Shown here piece by piece: positions 52,356 through 64,000 of a stretch of 64,000 nt of DNA; position 1 is the stretch's first letter, and each line of letters begins with the position of its first letter. The position numbers and the translations under genes were made by a program. Origin of the DNA: Mastigias papua (taxonomy: Eukaryota; Cnidaria; Scyphozoa; Rhizostomeae; Mastigiidae); the NCBI GenBank assembly GCA_964019165.1, contig OZ025278.1, forward strand, positions 7,678,028-7,742,027, written 5' to 3'. The notes under the pieces are model-generated. The model saw nothing but the letters and a program-made list of their open reading frames with translations. It made no database searches and was not told the origin of the DNA.

Positions 52356-55300
52356 ATGTTTTGGAGCTATGACACACGTACTTATAGTGATTGTAGACCT
52401 TGCATAGTATTGTCAGTTTTGCCACATGTAAAGCACTTTAAAGCTGTATATAGTGTAAAATCAAAGACTAAGGCTAATATGAGTAGGAAACATTGGCTAA
52501 ACTACTGGAATCGGTGCAAGCATAGATCTAAAAGACGTTTAATGCATGAGATTGACGCACTTGCACTCAATTTCAATCATACAGCAGTATATGCACACAT
52601 TGTGATTGCTTGTGATGGGCCTAAAATACGTATGTGTGCAAAGTCTGACAATACAGCAATGACCACTGATCTGATGGGTATATGATATTATAAATGCTAG
52701 ATTCACTGTACAAATATGCTTAGATTATGTTTTGGAGCTATGACACACGTACTTATAGTGATTGTAGACCTTGCATAGTATTGTCAGTTTTGCCACATGT
52801 AAAGCACTTTAAAGCTGTATATAGTGTAAAATCAAAGACTAAGGCTAATATGAGTAGGAAACATTGGCTAAACTACTGGAATCGGTGCAAGCATTGATGT
52901 AACAGACGTGTAATGCATGAGATTGACGCACTTGCACTCAATTTCAATCATACAGCAGTATATGCACACATTGTGATTGCTTGTGATGGGCCTAAAATAC
53001 GTATGTGTGCAAAGTCTGACAATACAGCAACGACCACTGATCTGATGGTTATATGATATTATAAATGCTAGATTCACTGTACAAATATGCTTAGATTATG
53101 TTTTGGAGCTATGACACACGTACTTATAGTGATTGTAGACCTTGTATAGTATTGTCAGGTTTGCCACATGTAAAGCACTTTAAAGCTGTATATAGTGTAA
53201 AATCAAAGACTAAGGCTAATATGAGTAGGAAACATTGGCTAAACTACTGGAATCGGTGCAAGCATAGATGTAACAGACGTTTAATGCATGAGATTGACGC
53301 ACTTGCACTCAATTTCAATCATACAGCAGTATATGCACACATTGTAATTGCTTGTGATGGGCCTAAAATACGTATGTGTGCAAAGTCTGACAATACAGCA
53401 ATGACCACTGATCTGATGGTTATATGTTATTATAAATGCTAGATTCACTGTACAAATATGCTTAGATTATGTTTTGGAGCTATGACACACGTACTTATAG
53501 TGATTGTAGACCTTGTATAGTATTGTCAGTTTTGCCACATTTAAAGCACTTTAAAGCTGTATATAGTGTAAAATCAAAGACCAAGGCTAATATGAGTAGG
53601 AAACATTGGCTAAACTACTGGCATCGGTGCAAGCATAGATGTAAAAGACGTTGAATGCATGAGATTGACGCACTTGCACTCAATTTCAATCAAACAGCAG
53701 TTTATGCACACATTGTGATTGCTTGTGATGGGCCTAAAATACGTATGTGTGCAAAGTCTGACAATACAGCAATGACCACTGATCTGATGGTTATATGATA
53801 TTATAAATGCTAGATTAACTGTACAAATATGCTTAGATTATGTTTTGGAGCTATGACACACGTACTTATAGTGATTGTAGACCTTGCATAGTATTGTCAG
53901 TTTTGCCACATGTAAAGCACTTTAAAGCTGTATATAGTGTAAAATCAAAGGCTAAGGCTAATATGAGTAGGAAACATTGGCTAAACCACTGGCATCGGTG
54001 CAACACTATATGTAAAAGATGTTAATGCATGAAATTGACGCATTTCCACTCAATTTAAATTCACCAACAGTATATGTACAAATTGTGATTGCTTGTGATG
54101 GGCCTAAATTACGTATGTGTGCAAAGTCTGACAATACAGCAATGACCACTGATCTGATGGTTATATGAAATTGTAAATTCTAGATTCACTGTACAAACAT
54201 GCATAGATCATGTGTTGGAGCTATGACACACGTACTTATAGTGATTGTAGACCTTGTATAGTATTGTCAGTTTTGCCACATGTAAAGCACTTTAAAGCTG
54301 TATATAGTGTAAAATCAAAGACCAAGGCTAAATGAGTAGGAAACATTGGCTAAACTACTGGCATCGGTGCAAGCATAGATGTAAAAGACGTTTAATGCAT
54401 GAGATTGACGCACTTGCACTCAATTTCAATCAAACAGCAGTTTATGCACACATTGTGATTGCTTGTGATGGGCCTAAAATACGTATGTGTGCAAAGTCTG
54501 ACAATACAGCAATGACCACTGATCTGATGGGTATATGATATTATAAATGCTAGATTCACTGTACAAATATGCTTAGATTATGTTTTGGAGCTATGACACA
54601 CGTACTTATAGTGATTGTAGACCTTGTATAGTATTGTCAGTTTTGCCACATGTAAAGCACTTTAAAGCTGTATATAGTGTAAAATCAAAGACCAAGGCTA
54701 ATATGAGTAGGAAACATTGGCTAAACTACTGGCATCGGTGCAAGCATAGATGTAAAAGACGTTTAATGCATGAGATTGACGCACTTGCACTCAATTTCAA
54801 TCAAACAGCAGTTTATGCACACATTGTGATTGCTTGTGATGGGCCTAAAATACGTATGTGTGCAAAGTCTGACAATACAGCAATGACCACTGATCTGATG
54901 GGTATATGATATTATAAATGCTAGATTCACTGTACAAATATGCTTAGATTATGTTTTGGAGCTATGACACACGTACTTATAGTGATTGTAGACCTTGCAT
55001 AGTATTGTCAGTTTTGCCACATGTAAAGCACTTTAAAGCTGTATATAGTGTAAAATCAAAGACTAAGGCTAATATGAGTAGGAAACATTGGCTAAACTAC
55101 TGGCATCGGTGCAAGCATAGATGTAAAAGACGTTTAATGCATGAGATTGACGCACTTGCACTCAATTTCAATCACACAGCAGTATATGCACACATTGCGA
55201 TTGCTTGTGATGGGCCTAAAATACGTATGTGTGCAAAGTCTGACAATACAGCAATGACCACTGATCTGATGGTTATATGATATTATAAATGCTAGATTCA

Positions 55301-57546
55301 CTGTACAAATATGCTTAGATTATGTTTTGGAGCTATGACACACGTACTTATAGTGATTGTAGACCTTGCATAGTATTGTCAGTTTTGCCACATGTAAAGC
55401 ACTTTAAAGCTGTATATAGTGTAAAATCAAAGACTAAGGCTAATATGAGTAGGAAACATTGGCTAAACTACTGGCATCGGTGCAAGCATAGATGTAAAAG
55501 ACGTTTAATGCATGAGATTGACGCACTTGCACTCAATTTCAATCATAGAGCAGTATATGCACACATTGTGATTGCTTGTGATGGGCCTAAAATACGTATG
55601 TGTGCAAAGTCTGACAATACAGCAATGACCACTGATCTGATGGTCATATGACATTATAAATGCTAGATTCACTGTACAAATATGCTTAGATTATGTTTTG
55701 GAGCTATGACACACGTACTTATAGTGATTGTAGACCTTGTATAGTCTTGTCAGTTTTGCCACATTTAAAGCACTTTAAAGCTGTATATAGTGTAACATCA
55801 AAGACTAAGGCTAATATGAGTAGGAAACATTGGCTAAACTACTGGCATCGGTGCAAGCATAGATGTAAAAGACGTTTAATGCATGAGATTGACGCACTTG
55901 CACTCAATTTCAATCATACAGCAGTATATGCACACATTGTGATTGCTTGTGATGGGCCTAAAATACGTATGTGTGCAAAGTCTGACAATACAGCAATGAC
56001 CACTGATCTGATGGTTATATGATATTATAAATGCTAGATTCACTGTACAAATATGCTTAGATTATGTTTTGGAGCTACGACACACGTACTTATAGTGATT
56101 GTAGACCTTGTATAGTATTGTCAGTTTTGCCACATGTAAAGCACTTTAAAGCTGTATATAGTGTAATTTCAAAGACTAAGGCTAATATGAGTAGGAAACA
56201 TTGGCGAAACTACTGGCATCGGTGCAACACTATATGTAAAAGATGTTAATGCATGAAATTGACGCATTTCCACTCAATTTCAATTCATCAACAGTATATG
56301 TAGAAATTGTGATTGCTTGTGATGGGCCTACAATACGTATGCGTGCAAAGTCTGACAATACAGCAATGACCACTGAACTGATGGTTATATGATATTATAA
56401 ATGCTAGATTCACTGTACAAATATGCTTAGATTATGTTTTGGAGCTATGACACACGTACTTATAGTGATTGTAGCCCATGCATAGTATTGTCAGTTTTGC
56501 CACATGTAAAGCACTTTAAAGCTGTATATAGTGTAAAATCAAAGACTAAGGCTAATATGAGTAGGAAACATTGGCTACACTACTGGCATCGGTGCAAGCA
56601 TAGATGTAAAAGACGCTGAATGCATGAGATTGACGCACATGCAATCAATTTTAATCATACAGCAGTATATACACACATTGTGATTGCTTGTGATGGGCCT
56701 AAAATACGTATGCGTGCAAAGTCTGACAATACAGCAATGACCACTGATCTGATGGTTATATGATATTATAAATGCTAGATTCACTGTACAAATATGCTTA
56801 GATTATGTTTCGGAGCTATGACACACGTACTTATAGTGATTGTAGACCTTGCATAGTATTGTCAGTTTTGCCACATGTAAAGCACTTTAAAGCTGTATAT
56901 AGTGTAAAATCAAAGACTAAGGCTAATATGAGTAGGAAACATTGGCTAAACTACTGGCATCGGTGCAAGCATAGTTGTAAAAGACGTTTAATGCATGAGA
57001 TTGACGCACTTGCACTCAATTTCAATCATACAGCAGTATATACACACATTGTGATTGCTTGTGATGGGCCTAAAATACGTATGTGTTCAAAGTCTGACAA
57101 TACAGCAATGACCACTGATCTGATGGTTATATGATATTATAAATGCTAGATTAACTGTACAAATATGCTTAGATTATGTTTTGGAGCTATGACACACGTA
57201 CTTATAGTGATTGTAGACCTTGCATAGTATTGTCAGTTTTGCCACATGTAAAGCACTTTAAAGCTGTATATAGTGTAAAATCAAAGACTAAGGCTAATAT
57301 GAGTAGGAAACATTGGCGAAACTACTGGCATCGGTGCAAGCATAGATGTAAAAGAAGCTGAATGCATGAGATTGACGCACTTGCACTCAATTTCAATCAT
57401 ACAGCAGTATATGCACACATTGTGATTGCTTGTGATGGGCCTAAAATACGTATGTGTGCAAAGTCCAACAATACAGCAATGACCACTGAACTGATGGTTA
57501 TATGATATTATAAATGCTAGATTCACTGTACAAATATGCTTAGATT

Positions 57547-60500
57547 ATGTTTTGGAGCTATGACACACGTACTTATAGTGATTGTAGCCCATGCATAGTA
57601 TTGTCAGTTTTGCCACATGTAAAGCACTTTAAAGCTGTATATAGTGTAAAATCAAAGACTAAGGCTAATATGATTAGGAAACATTGGCTAAACTACTGGC
57701 ATCGGTGCAAGCATAGTTGTAAAAGACGTTTAATGCATGAGATTGACGCACTTGCACTCAATTTCAATCATACAGCAGTATATACACACATTGTGATTGC
57801 TTGTGATGGGCCTAAAATACGTATGTGTTCAAAGTCTGACAATACAGCAATGACCACTGATCTGATGGTTATATGATATTATAAATGCTAGATTCACTGT
57901 ACAAATATGCTTAGATTATGTTTTGGAGCTATGACACACGTACTTATAGTGATTGTAGACCTTGCATAGTATTGTCAGTTTTGCCACATGTAATGCACTT
58001 TAAAGCTGTATATAGTGTAAAATCAAAGACTAAGGCTAATATGAGTAGGAAACATTGGCTAAACTACTGGCATCGGTGCAAGGATAGATGTAAAGGACGG
58101 CTAATACATCAGGTTGATGCACTTGCACTCAATTTCAATCATACAGCACTATATGCACACATTGTGATTGCTTGTGATGGGCCTAAAATACGTATGTGTG
58201 CAAAGTCTGACAATACAGCAATGACCACTGATCTGATGGTTATATGATATTATAAATGCTAGATTCACTGTACAAATATGCTTAGATTATGTTTTGGAGC
58301 TATGACACACGTACTTATAGTGATTGTAGCCCATGCATAGTATTGTCAGTTTTGCCACATGTAAAGCACTTTAAAGCTGTATATAGTGTAAAATCAAAGA
58401 CTAAGGCTAATATGAGTAGGAAACATTGGCTAAACTACTGGCATCGGTGCAACACTATATGTAAAAGACATTTAATGCATGAGATTGACGCACTTGCACT
58501 CAATTTCAATCATACAGCAGTATATGCACACATTGTGATTGCCTACGATGGGCCTAAAATACGTATGTGTGCAAAGTCTGACAATACAGCAATGACCACT
58601 GATCTGATGGTTATATGATATTATAAATGCTAGATTCACTGTACAAATATGCTTAGATTATGTTTTGGAGCTATGACACACGTACTTATAGTGATTGTAG
58701 ACCTTGCATAGTATTGTCAGTTTTGCCACATGTAAAGCACTTTAAAGCTGTATATAGTGTAAAATCAAAGACTAAGGCTAATATGAGTAGGAAACATTGG
58801 CTAAACTACTGGCATCGGTGCAAGCATAGATGTAAAAGACGTTTAATGCATGAGATTGACGCACTTGCACTCAATTTCAATCATACAGCAGTATATGCAC
58901 ACATTGTGATTGCTTGTGATGGGCCTAAAATACGTATGTGTGCAAAGTCTGACAATACAGCAATGACCACTGATCTGATGGTTATATGATATTATAAATG
59001 CTAGATTCACTGTACAAATATGCTTAGATTATGTTTTGGAGCTATGACACACGTACTTATAGTGATTGTAGCCCATGCATAGTATTGTCAGTTTTGCCAC
59101 ATGTAAAGGATTTTAAAGCTGTATATAGTGTAAAATCAAAGATTAAGGCTAATATGAGTAGGAAACATTGGCGAAACTACTGGCATCTGTGCAAGCATAG
59201 ATGTAAAAGACGCTGAATGCATGAGATTGACGCACATGCAATCAATTTTAATCATACAGCAGTATATACACACATTGTGATTGCTTGTGATGGGCCTAAA
59301 ATACGTATAAGTGCAAAGTCTGACAATACAGCAATGACCACTGATCTGATGGTTATATGCTATTATAAATGCTAGATTCACTGTACAAATATGCTTAGAT
59401 TATGTTTTGGAGCTATGACACACGTACTTATAGTGATTGTAGACCTTGCATAGTATTGTCAGTTTTGCCACATGTAAAGCACTTTAAAGCTGTATATAGT
59501 GTAAAATCAAAGACTAAGGCTAATATGAGTAGGAAACATTGGCTAAACTACTGGCATCGGTGCAAGCATAGATGTAAAAGACGTTTAATGCATGAGATTG
59601 ACGCACTTGCACTCAATAACAATTCAAGAACAGTATATGCACACATTGTGATTGCCTATGATGGGCCTAAAATACATATGTGTGCAAAGTCTGACAATAC
59701 AGCAATGACCACTGATCTGATGGTTATATGATATTATAAATGCTAGATTCACTGTACAAATATGCTTAGATTATGTTTTGGAGCTATGACACACGTACTT
59801 ATAGTGATTGTAGCCCATGCATAGTATTGTCAGTTGTGCCACATGTAAAGCACTTTAAAGCTGTATATAGTGTAAAATCAAAGACTGAGGCTAATATGAG
59901 TAGGAAACATTGGCGAAACTACTGGCATCGGTGCAAGCATAGATGTAAAAGACGCTGAATGCATGAGATTGACGCACTTGCACTCAATTTCAATCATACA
60001 GCAGTATATGCACACATTGTGATTGCTTGTGATGGGCCTAAAATACGTATGTGTGCAAAGTCCAACAATACAGCAATGACCACTGAACTGATGGTTATAT
60101 GATATTATAAATGCTAGATTCACTGTACAAATATGCTTAGATTATGTTTTGGAGCTATGACACACGTACTTATAGTGATTGTAGCCCATGCATAGTATTG
60201 TCAGTTTTGCCACATGTAAAGCACTTTAAAGCTGTATATAGTGTAAAATCAAAGACTAAGGCTAATATGAGTAGGAAACATTGGCTAAACTACTGGCATC
60301 GGTGCAAGCATAGTTGTAAAAGACGTTTAATGCATGAGATTGACGCACTTGCACTCAATTTCAATCATACAGCAGTATATACACACATTGTGATTGCTTG
60401 TGATGGGCCTAAAATACGTATGTGTTCAAAGTCTGACAATACAGCAATGACCACTGATCTGATGGTTATATGATATTATAAATGCTAGATTCACTGTACA

Positions 60501-63500
60501 AATATGCTTAGATTATGTTTTGGAGCTATGACACACGTACTTATAGTGATTGTAGACCTTGCATAGTATTGTCAGTTTTGCCACATGTAAAGCACTTTAA
60601 AGCTGTATATAGTGTAAAATCAAAGACTAAGGCTAATATGAGTAGGAAACATTGGCGAAACTACTGGCATCGGTGCAAGCATAGATGTAAAAGAAGCTGA
60701 ATGCATGAGATTGACGCACTTGCACTCAATTTCAATCATACAGCAGTATATGCACACATTGTGATTGCTTGTGATGGGCCTAAAATACGTATGTGTGCAA
60801 AGTCTGACAATACAGCAATGACCACTGATCTGATGGTTATATGATATTATAAATGCTAGATTCACTGTACAAATATGCTTAGATTATGTTTTGGAGCTAT
60901 GACACACGTACTTATAGTGATTGTAGCCCATGCATAGTATTGTCAGTTTTGCCACATGTAAAGCACTTTAAAGCTGTATATAGTGTAAAATCAAAGACTA
61001 AGGCTAATATGAGTAGGAAACATTGGCTAAACTACTGGCATCGGTGCAACACTATATGTAAAAGACATTTAATGCATGAGATTGACGCACTTGCACTCAA
61101 TTTCAATCATACAGCAGTATATGCACACATTGTGATTGCCTATGATGGGCCTAAAATACGTATGTGTGCAAAGTCTGACAATACAGCAATGACCACTGAT
61201 CTGATGGTTATATGATATTATAAATGCTAGATTCACTGTACAAATATGCTTAGATTATGTTTTGGAGCTATGACACACGTACTTATAGTGATTGTAGACC
61301 TTGCATAGTATTGTCAGTTTTGCCACATGTAAAGCACTTTAAAGCTGTATATAGTGTAAAATCAAAGACTAAGGCTAATATGAGTAGGAAACATTGGCTA
61401 AACTACTGGCATCGGTGCAAGCATAGATGTAAAAGACGTTTAATGCATGAGATTGACGCACTTGCACTCAATTTCAATCATACAGCAGTATATGCACACA
61501 TTGTGATTGCTTGTGATGGGCCTAAAATACGTATGTGTGCAAAGTCTGACAATACAGCAATGACCACTGATCTGATGGTTATATGATATTATAAATGCTA
61601 GATTCACTGTACAAATATGCTTAGATTATGTTTTGGAGCTATGACACACGTACTTATAGTGATTGTAGCCCATGCATAGTATTGTCAGTTTTGCCACATG
61701 TAAAGGATTTTAAAGCTGTATATAGTGTAAAATCAAAGATTAAGGCTAATATGAGTAGGAAACATTGGCGAAACTACTGGCATCTGTGCAAGCATAGATG
61801 TAAAAGACGCTGAATGCATGAGATTGACGCACATGCAATCAATTTTAATCATACAGCAGTATATACACACATTGTGATTGCTTGTGATGGGCCTAAAATA
61901 CGTATAAGTGCAAAGTCTGACAATACAGCAATGACCACTGATCTGATGGTTATATGCTATTATAAATGCTAGATTCACTGTACAAATATGCTTAGATTAT
62001 GTTTTGGAGCTATGACACACGTACTTATAGTGATTGTAGACCTTGCATAGTATTGTCAGTTTTGCCACATGTAAAGCACTTTAAAGCTGTATATAGTGTA
62101 AAATCAAAGACTAAGGCTAATATGAGTAGGAAACATTGGCTAAACTACTGGCATCGGTGCAAGCATAGATGTAAAAGACGTTTAATGCATGAGATTGACG
62201 CACTTGCACTCAATAACAATTCAAGAACAGTATATGCACACATTGTGATTGCCTATGATGGGCCTAAAATACATATGTGTGCAAAGTCTGACAATACAGC
62301 AATGACCACTGATCTGATGGTTATATGATATTATAAATGCTAGATTCACTGTACAAATATGCTTAGATTATGTTTTGGAGCTATGACACACGTACTTATA
62401 GTGATTGTAGCCCATGCATAGTATTGTCAGTTGTGCCACATGTAAAGCACTTTAAAGCTGTATATAGTGTAAAATCAAAGACTGAGGCTAATATGAGTAG
62501 GAAACATTGGCGAAACTACTGGCATCGGTGCAAACATAGATGTAAAAGACGCTGAATGCATGAGATTGACGCACTTGCACTCAATTTCAATCATACAGCA
62601 GTATATGCACACATTGTGATTGCTTGTGATGGGCCTAAAATACGTATGTGTGCAAAGTCCAACAATACAGCAATGACCACTGAACTGATGGTTATATGAT
62701 ATTATAAATGCTAGATTCACTGTACAAATATGCTTAGATTATGTTTTGGAGCTATGACACACGTACTTATAGTGATTGTAGCCCATGCATAGTATTGTCA
62801 GTTTTGCCACATGTAAAGCACTTTAAAGCTGTATATAGTGTAAAATCAAAGACTAAGGCTAATATGAGTAGGAAACATTGGCTAAACTACTGGCATCGGT
62901 GCAAGCATAGTTGTAAAAGACGTTTAATGCATGAGATTGACGCACTTGCACTCAATTTCAATCATACAGCAGTATATGCACACATTGTGATTGCTTGTGA
63001 TGGGCCTAAAATACGTATGTGTGCAAAGTCCAACAATACAGCAATGACCACTGATCTGATGGTTATATGATATTATAAATGCTAGATTCACTGTACAAAT
63101 ATGCTTAGATTATGTTTTGGAGCTATGACACACGTACTTATAGTGATTGTAGCCCATGCATAGTATTGTCAGTTTTGCCACATGTAAAGGATTTTAAAGC
63201 TGTATATAGTGTAAAATCAAAGATTAAGGCTAATATGAGTAGGAAACATTGGCGAAGCTACTGGCATCTGTGCAAGCATAGATGTAAAAGACGCTGAATG
63301 CATGAGATTGACGCACATGCAATCAATTTTAATCATACAGCAGTATATACACACATTGTGATTGCTTGTGATGGGCCTAAAATACGTATAAGTGCAAAGT
63401 CTGACAATACAGCAATGACCACTGATCTGATGGTTATATGCTATTATAAATGCTAGATTCACTGTACAAATATGCTTAGATTATGTTTTGGAGCTATGAC

Positions 63501-64000
63501 ACACGTACTTATAGTGATTGTAGACCTTGCATAGTATTGTCAGTTTTGCCACATGTAAAGCACTTTAAAGCTGTATATAGTGTAAAATCAAAGACTAAGG
63601 CTAATATGAGTAGGAAACATTGGCTAAACTACTGGCATCGGTGCAAGCATAGATGTAAAAGACGTTTAATGCATGAGATTGACGCACTTGCACTCAATAA
63701 CAATTCAAGAACAGTATATGCACACATTGTGATTGCCTATGATGGGCCTAAAATACATATGTGTGCAAAGTCTGACAATACAGAAATGACCACTGATCTG
63801 ATGGTTATATGATATTATAAATGCTAGATTCACTGTACAAATATGCTTAGATTATGTTTTGGAGCTATGACACACGTACTTATAGTGATTGTAGCCCATG
63901 CATAGTATTGTCAGTTGTGCCACATGTAAAGCACTTTAAAGCTGTATATAGTGTAAAATCAAAGACTGAGGCTAATATGAGTAGGAAACATTGGCGAAAC
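57547..64000 (+). repeat. Seven-monomer repeat (2,597 bp) passing into a four-monomer repeat (1,484 bp)
   Basis: Units at 57547, 58289, 58660, 59031, 59402, 59773 and 60144 return 2,597 bp later at 60144, 60886, 61257, 61628, 61999, 62370 and 62741. From 61628 the order shortens: 61628, 61999 and 62370 return at 63112, 63483 and 63854, an offset of 1,484 bp. Markers are ATGTAAAGGATTTTAAAG, CAATAACAATTCAAGAAC and GACTGAGGC. The switch occurs in the chimeric 62741 unit. The window ends inside the last copy. Confidence 0.85.

Larger units (their letters stand above)
8747..64000 (+). repeat. Main 371-bp satellite array, about 149 monomers, open at the right edge
   Basis: Units run head to tail in one orientation. 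Phased on ATGTTTTGGAGCTATGACAC, starts fall at 8774, 9145, 9516, 9888 and 10259, then every 371 bp with 362- and 370-bp variants, up to 63854. The last unit is cut by the window end, so the array extends further. The monomer is AT-rich with few CpGs and has three ACGT words (unit positions 21-24, 180-183, 272-275). No internal half-unit duplication is evident by eye. Two outer blocks (positions 1 to about 190 and 285 to 371) vary little, while positions about 190-285 hold most variation. 371 bp is close to two nucleosome repeats, a size common among centromeric and heterochromatic satellites. That role is not shown here. No CENP-B-like box, Pol III box pair or rDNA segment was recognised. Confidence 0.98.

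Noticed and set aside
10071..63462. Minus-strand frames of 66-85 codons recurring across the array
   Set aside because: They are the opposite-strand shadow of the same monomer. Their lengths follow from stops at fixed satellite positions, and they overlap the plus-strand frames.
8774..64000. Reading the repeated 61- to 114-codon plus-strand frames as a tandem gene family
   Set aside because: Frames are copies of one satellite phase. Many end at the same codon, others are shifted by single-base indels, the unit length is not a multiple of three, and no domain is recognisable.
8774..64000. CRISPR-like or spacer-separated repeat array
   Set aside because: Units abut each other with no unique spacers. 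The 371-bp period and eukaryotic-looking flanks do not fit a CRISPR array.
8774..64000. Tandem 5S rRNA, tRNA, snRNA or histone cluster
   Set aside because: I looked in the monomer for Pol III A/B boxes, a 5S internal control region and histone-like peptides and saw none.

Overview
This 64 kb window looks like eukaryotic, probably invertebrate animal, nuclear DNA. It is AT-rich, has no operon-like packing of genes, and contains no recognisable intact protein-coding gene. About nine tenths of it (roughly 6.15 kb to the right edge) is one head-to-tail satellite DNA array with a unit of 371 bp. The only hint of taxonomy is a decayed gene fragment near 2.0 kb that resembles a protein type I remember from sponge, cnidarian and mollusc gene predictions. 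That points weakly to a marine invertebrate.

Layout. (1) 1-6140 is single-copy-like, AT-rich flanking DNA. It holds a CTAAAC/GTTTAG inverted-repeat remnant (1-190), AT-rich simple sequence (541-960), small local direct repeats, a frameshifted gene fragment (1970-2167), a CpG-dense patch with a possible tiny minus-strand transcription unit (4389-4690), and a degenerate CATTCACATTCA minisatellite (4795-5030). (2) 6141-7396 is the eroded left edge of the array, with a few strongly diverged monomers. (3) 7397-8746 is a 1,350-bp insertion that splits one monomer exactly (344 bp before, 27 bp after) and carries degenerate hAT-like ends. (4) 8747-64000 is about 149 further monomers, still repeating in phase at the window's end, so the array continues to the right.

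Array structure. Most monomers are 371 bp. Variants of 362 bp come from two different 9-bp deletions and variants of 370 bp from single-base losses. Monomer variants recur in register, which gives a patchwork of higher-order repeats: offsets of about 2,208 bp (6 monomers), 2,226 (6), 733 (2), 2,966 (8, nearly three copies), 4,045 (11), 3,328 (9), 1,482 (4), 1,112 (3), 2,597 (7) and 1,484 (4), plus a long-range offset near 7,390 bp (20 monomers). Individual unequal-crossover junctions and one short gene-conversion-like tract can be placed to within tens of bases. The left edge is most diverged and the interior most uniform, as expected for an array homogenised by recombination.

Many monomers contain a 109-codon plus-strand open frame. 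It is repeatedly closed at one codon, broken by single-base indels, and cannot continue into the next monomer because the unit is not a multiple of three, so I do not call it a gene. Nothing here forms a pathway. The interest lies in the array's recombination history, its possible chromosomal role (centromeric or heterochromatic, unproven) and the insertion and pseudogene at its edge.
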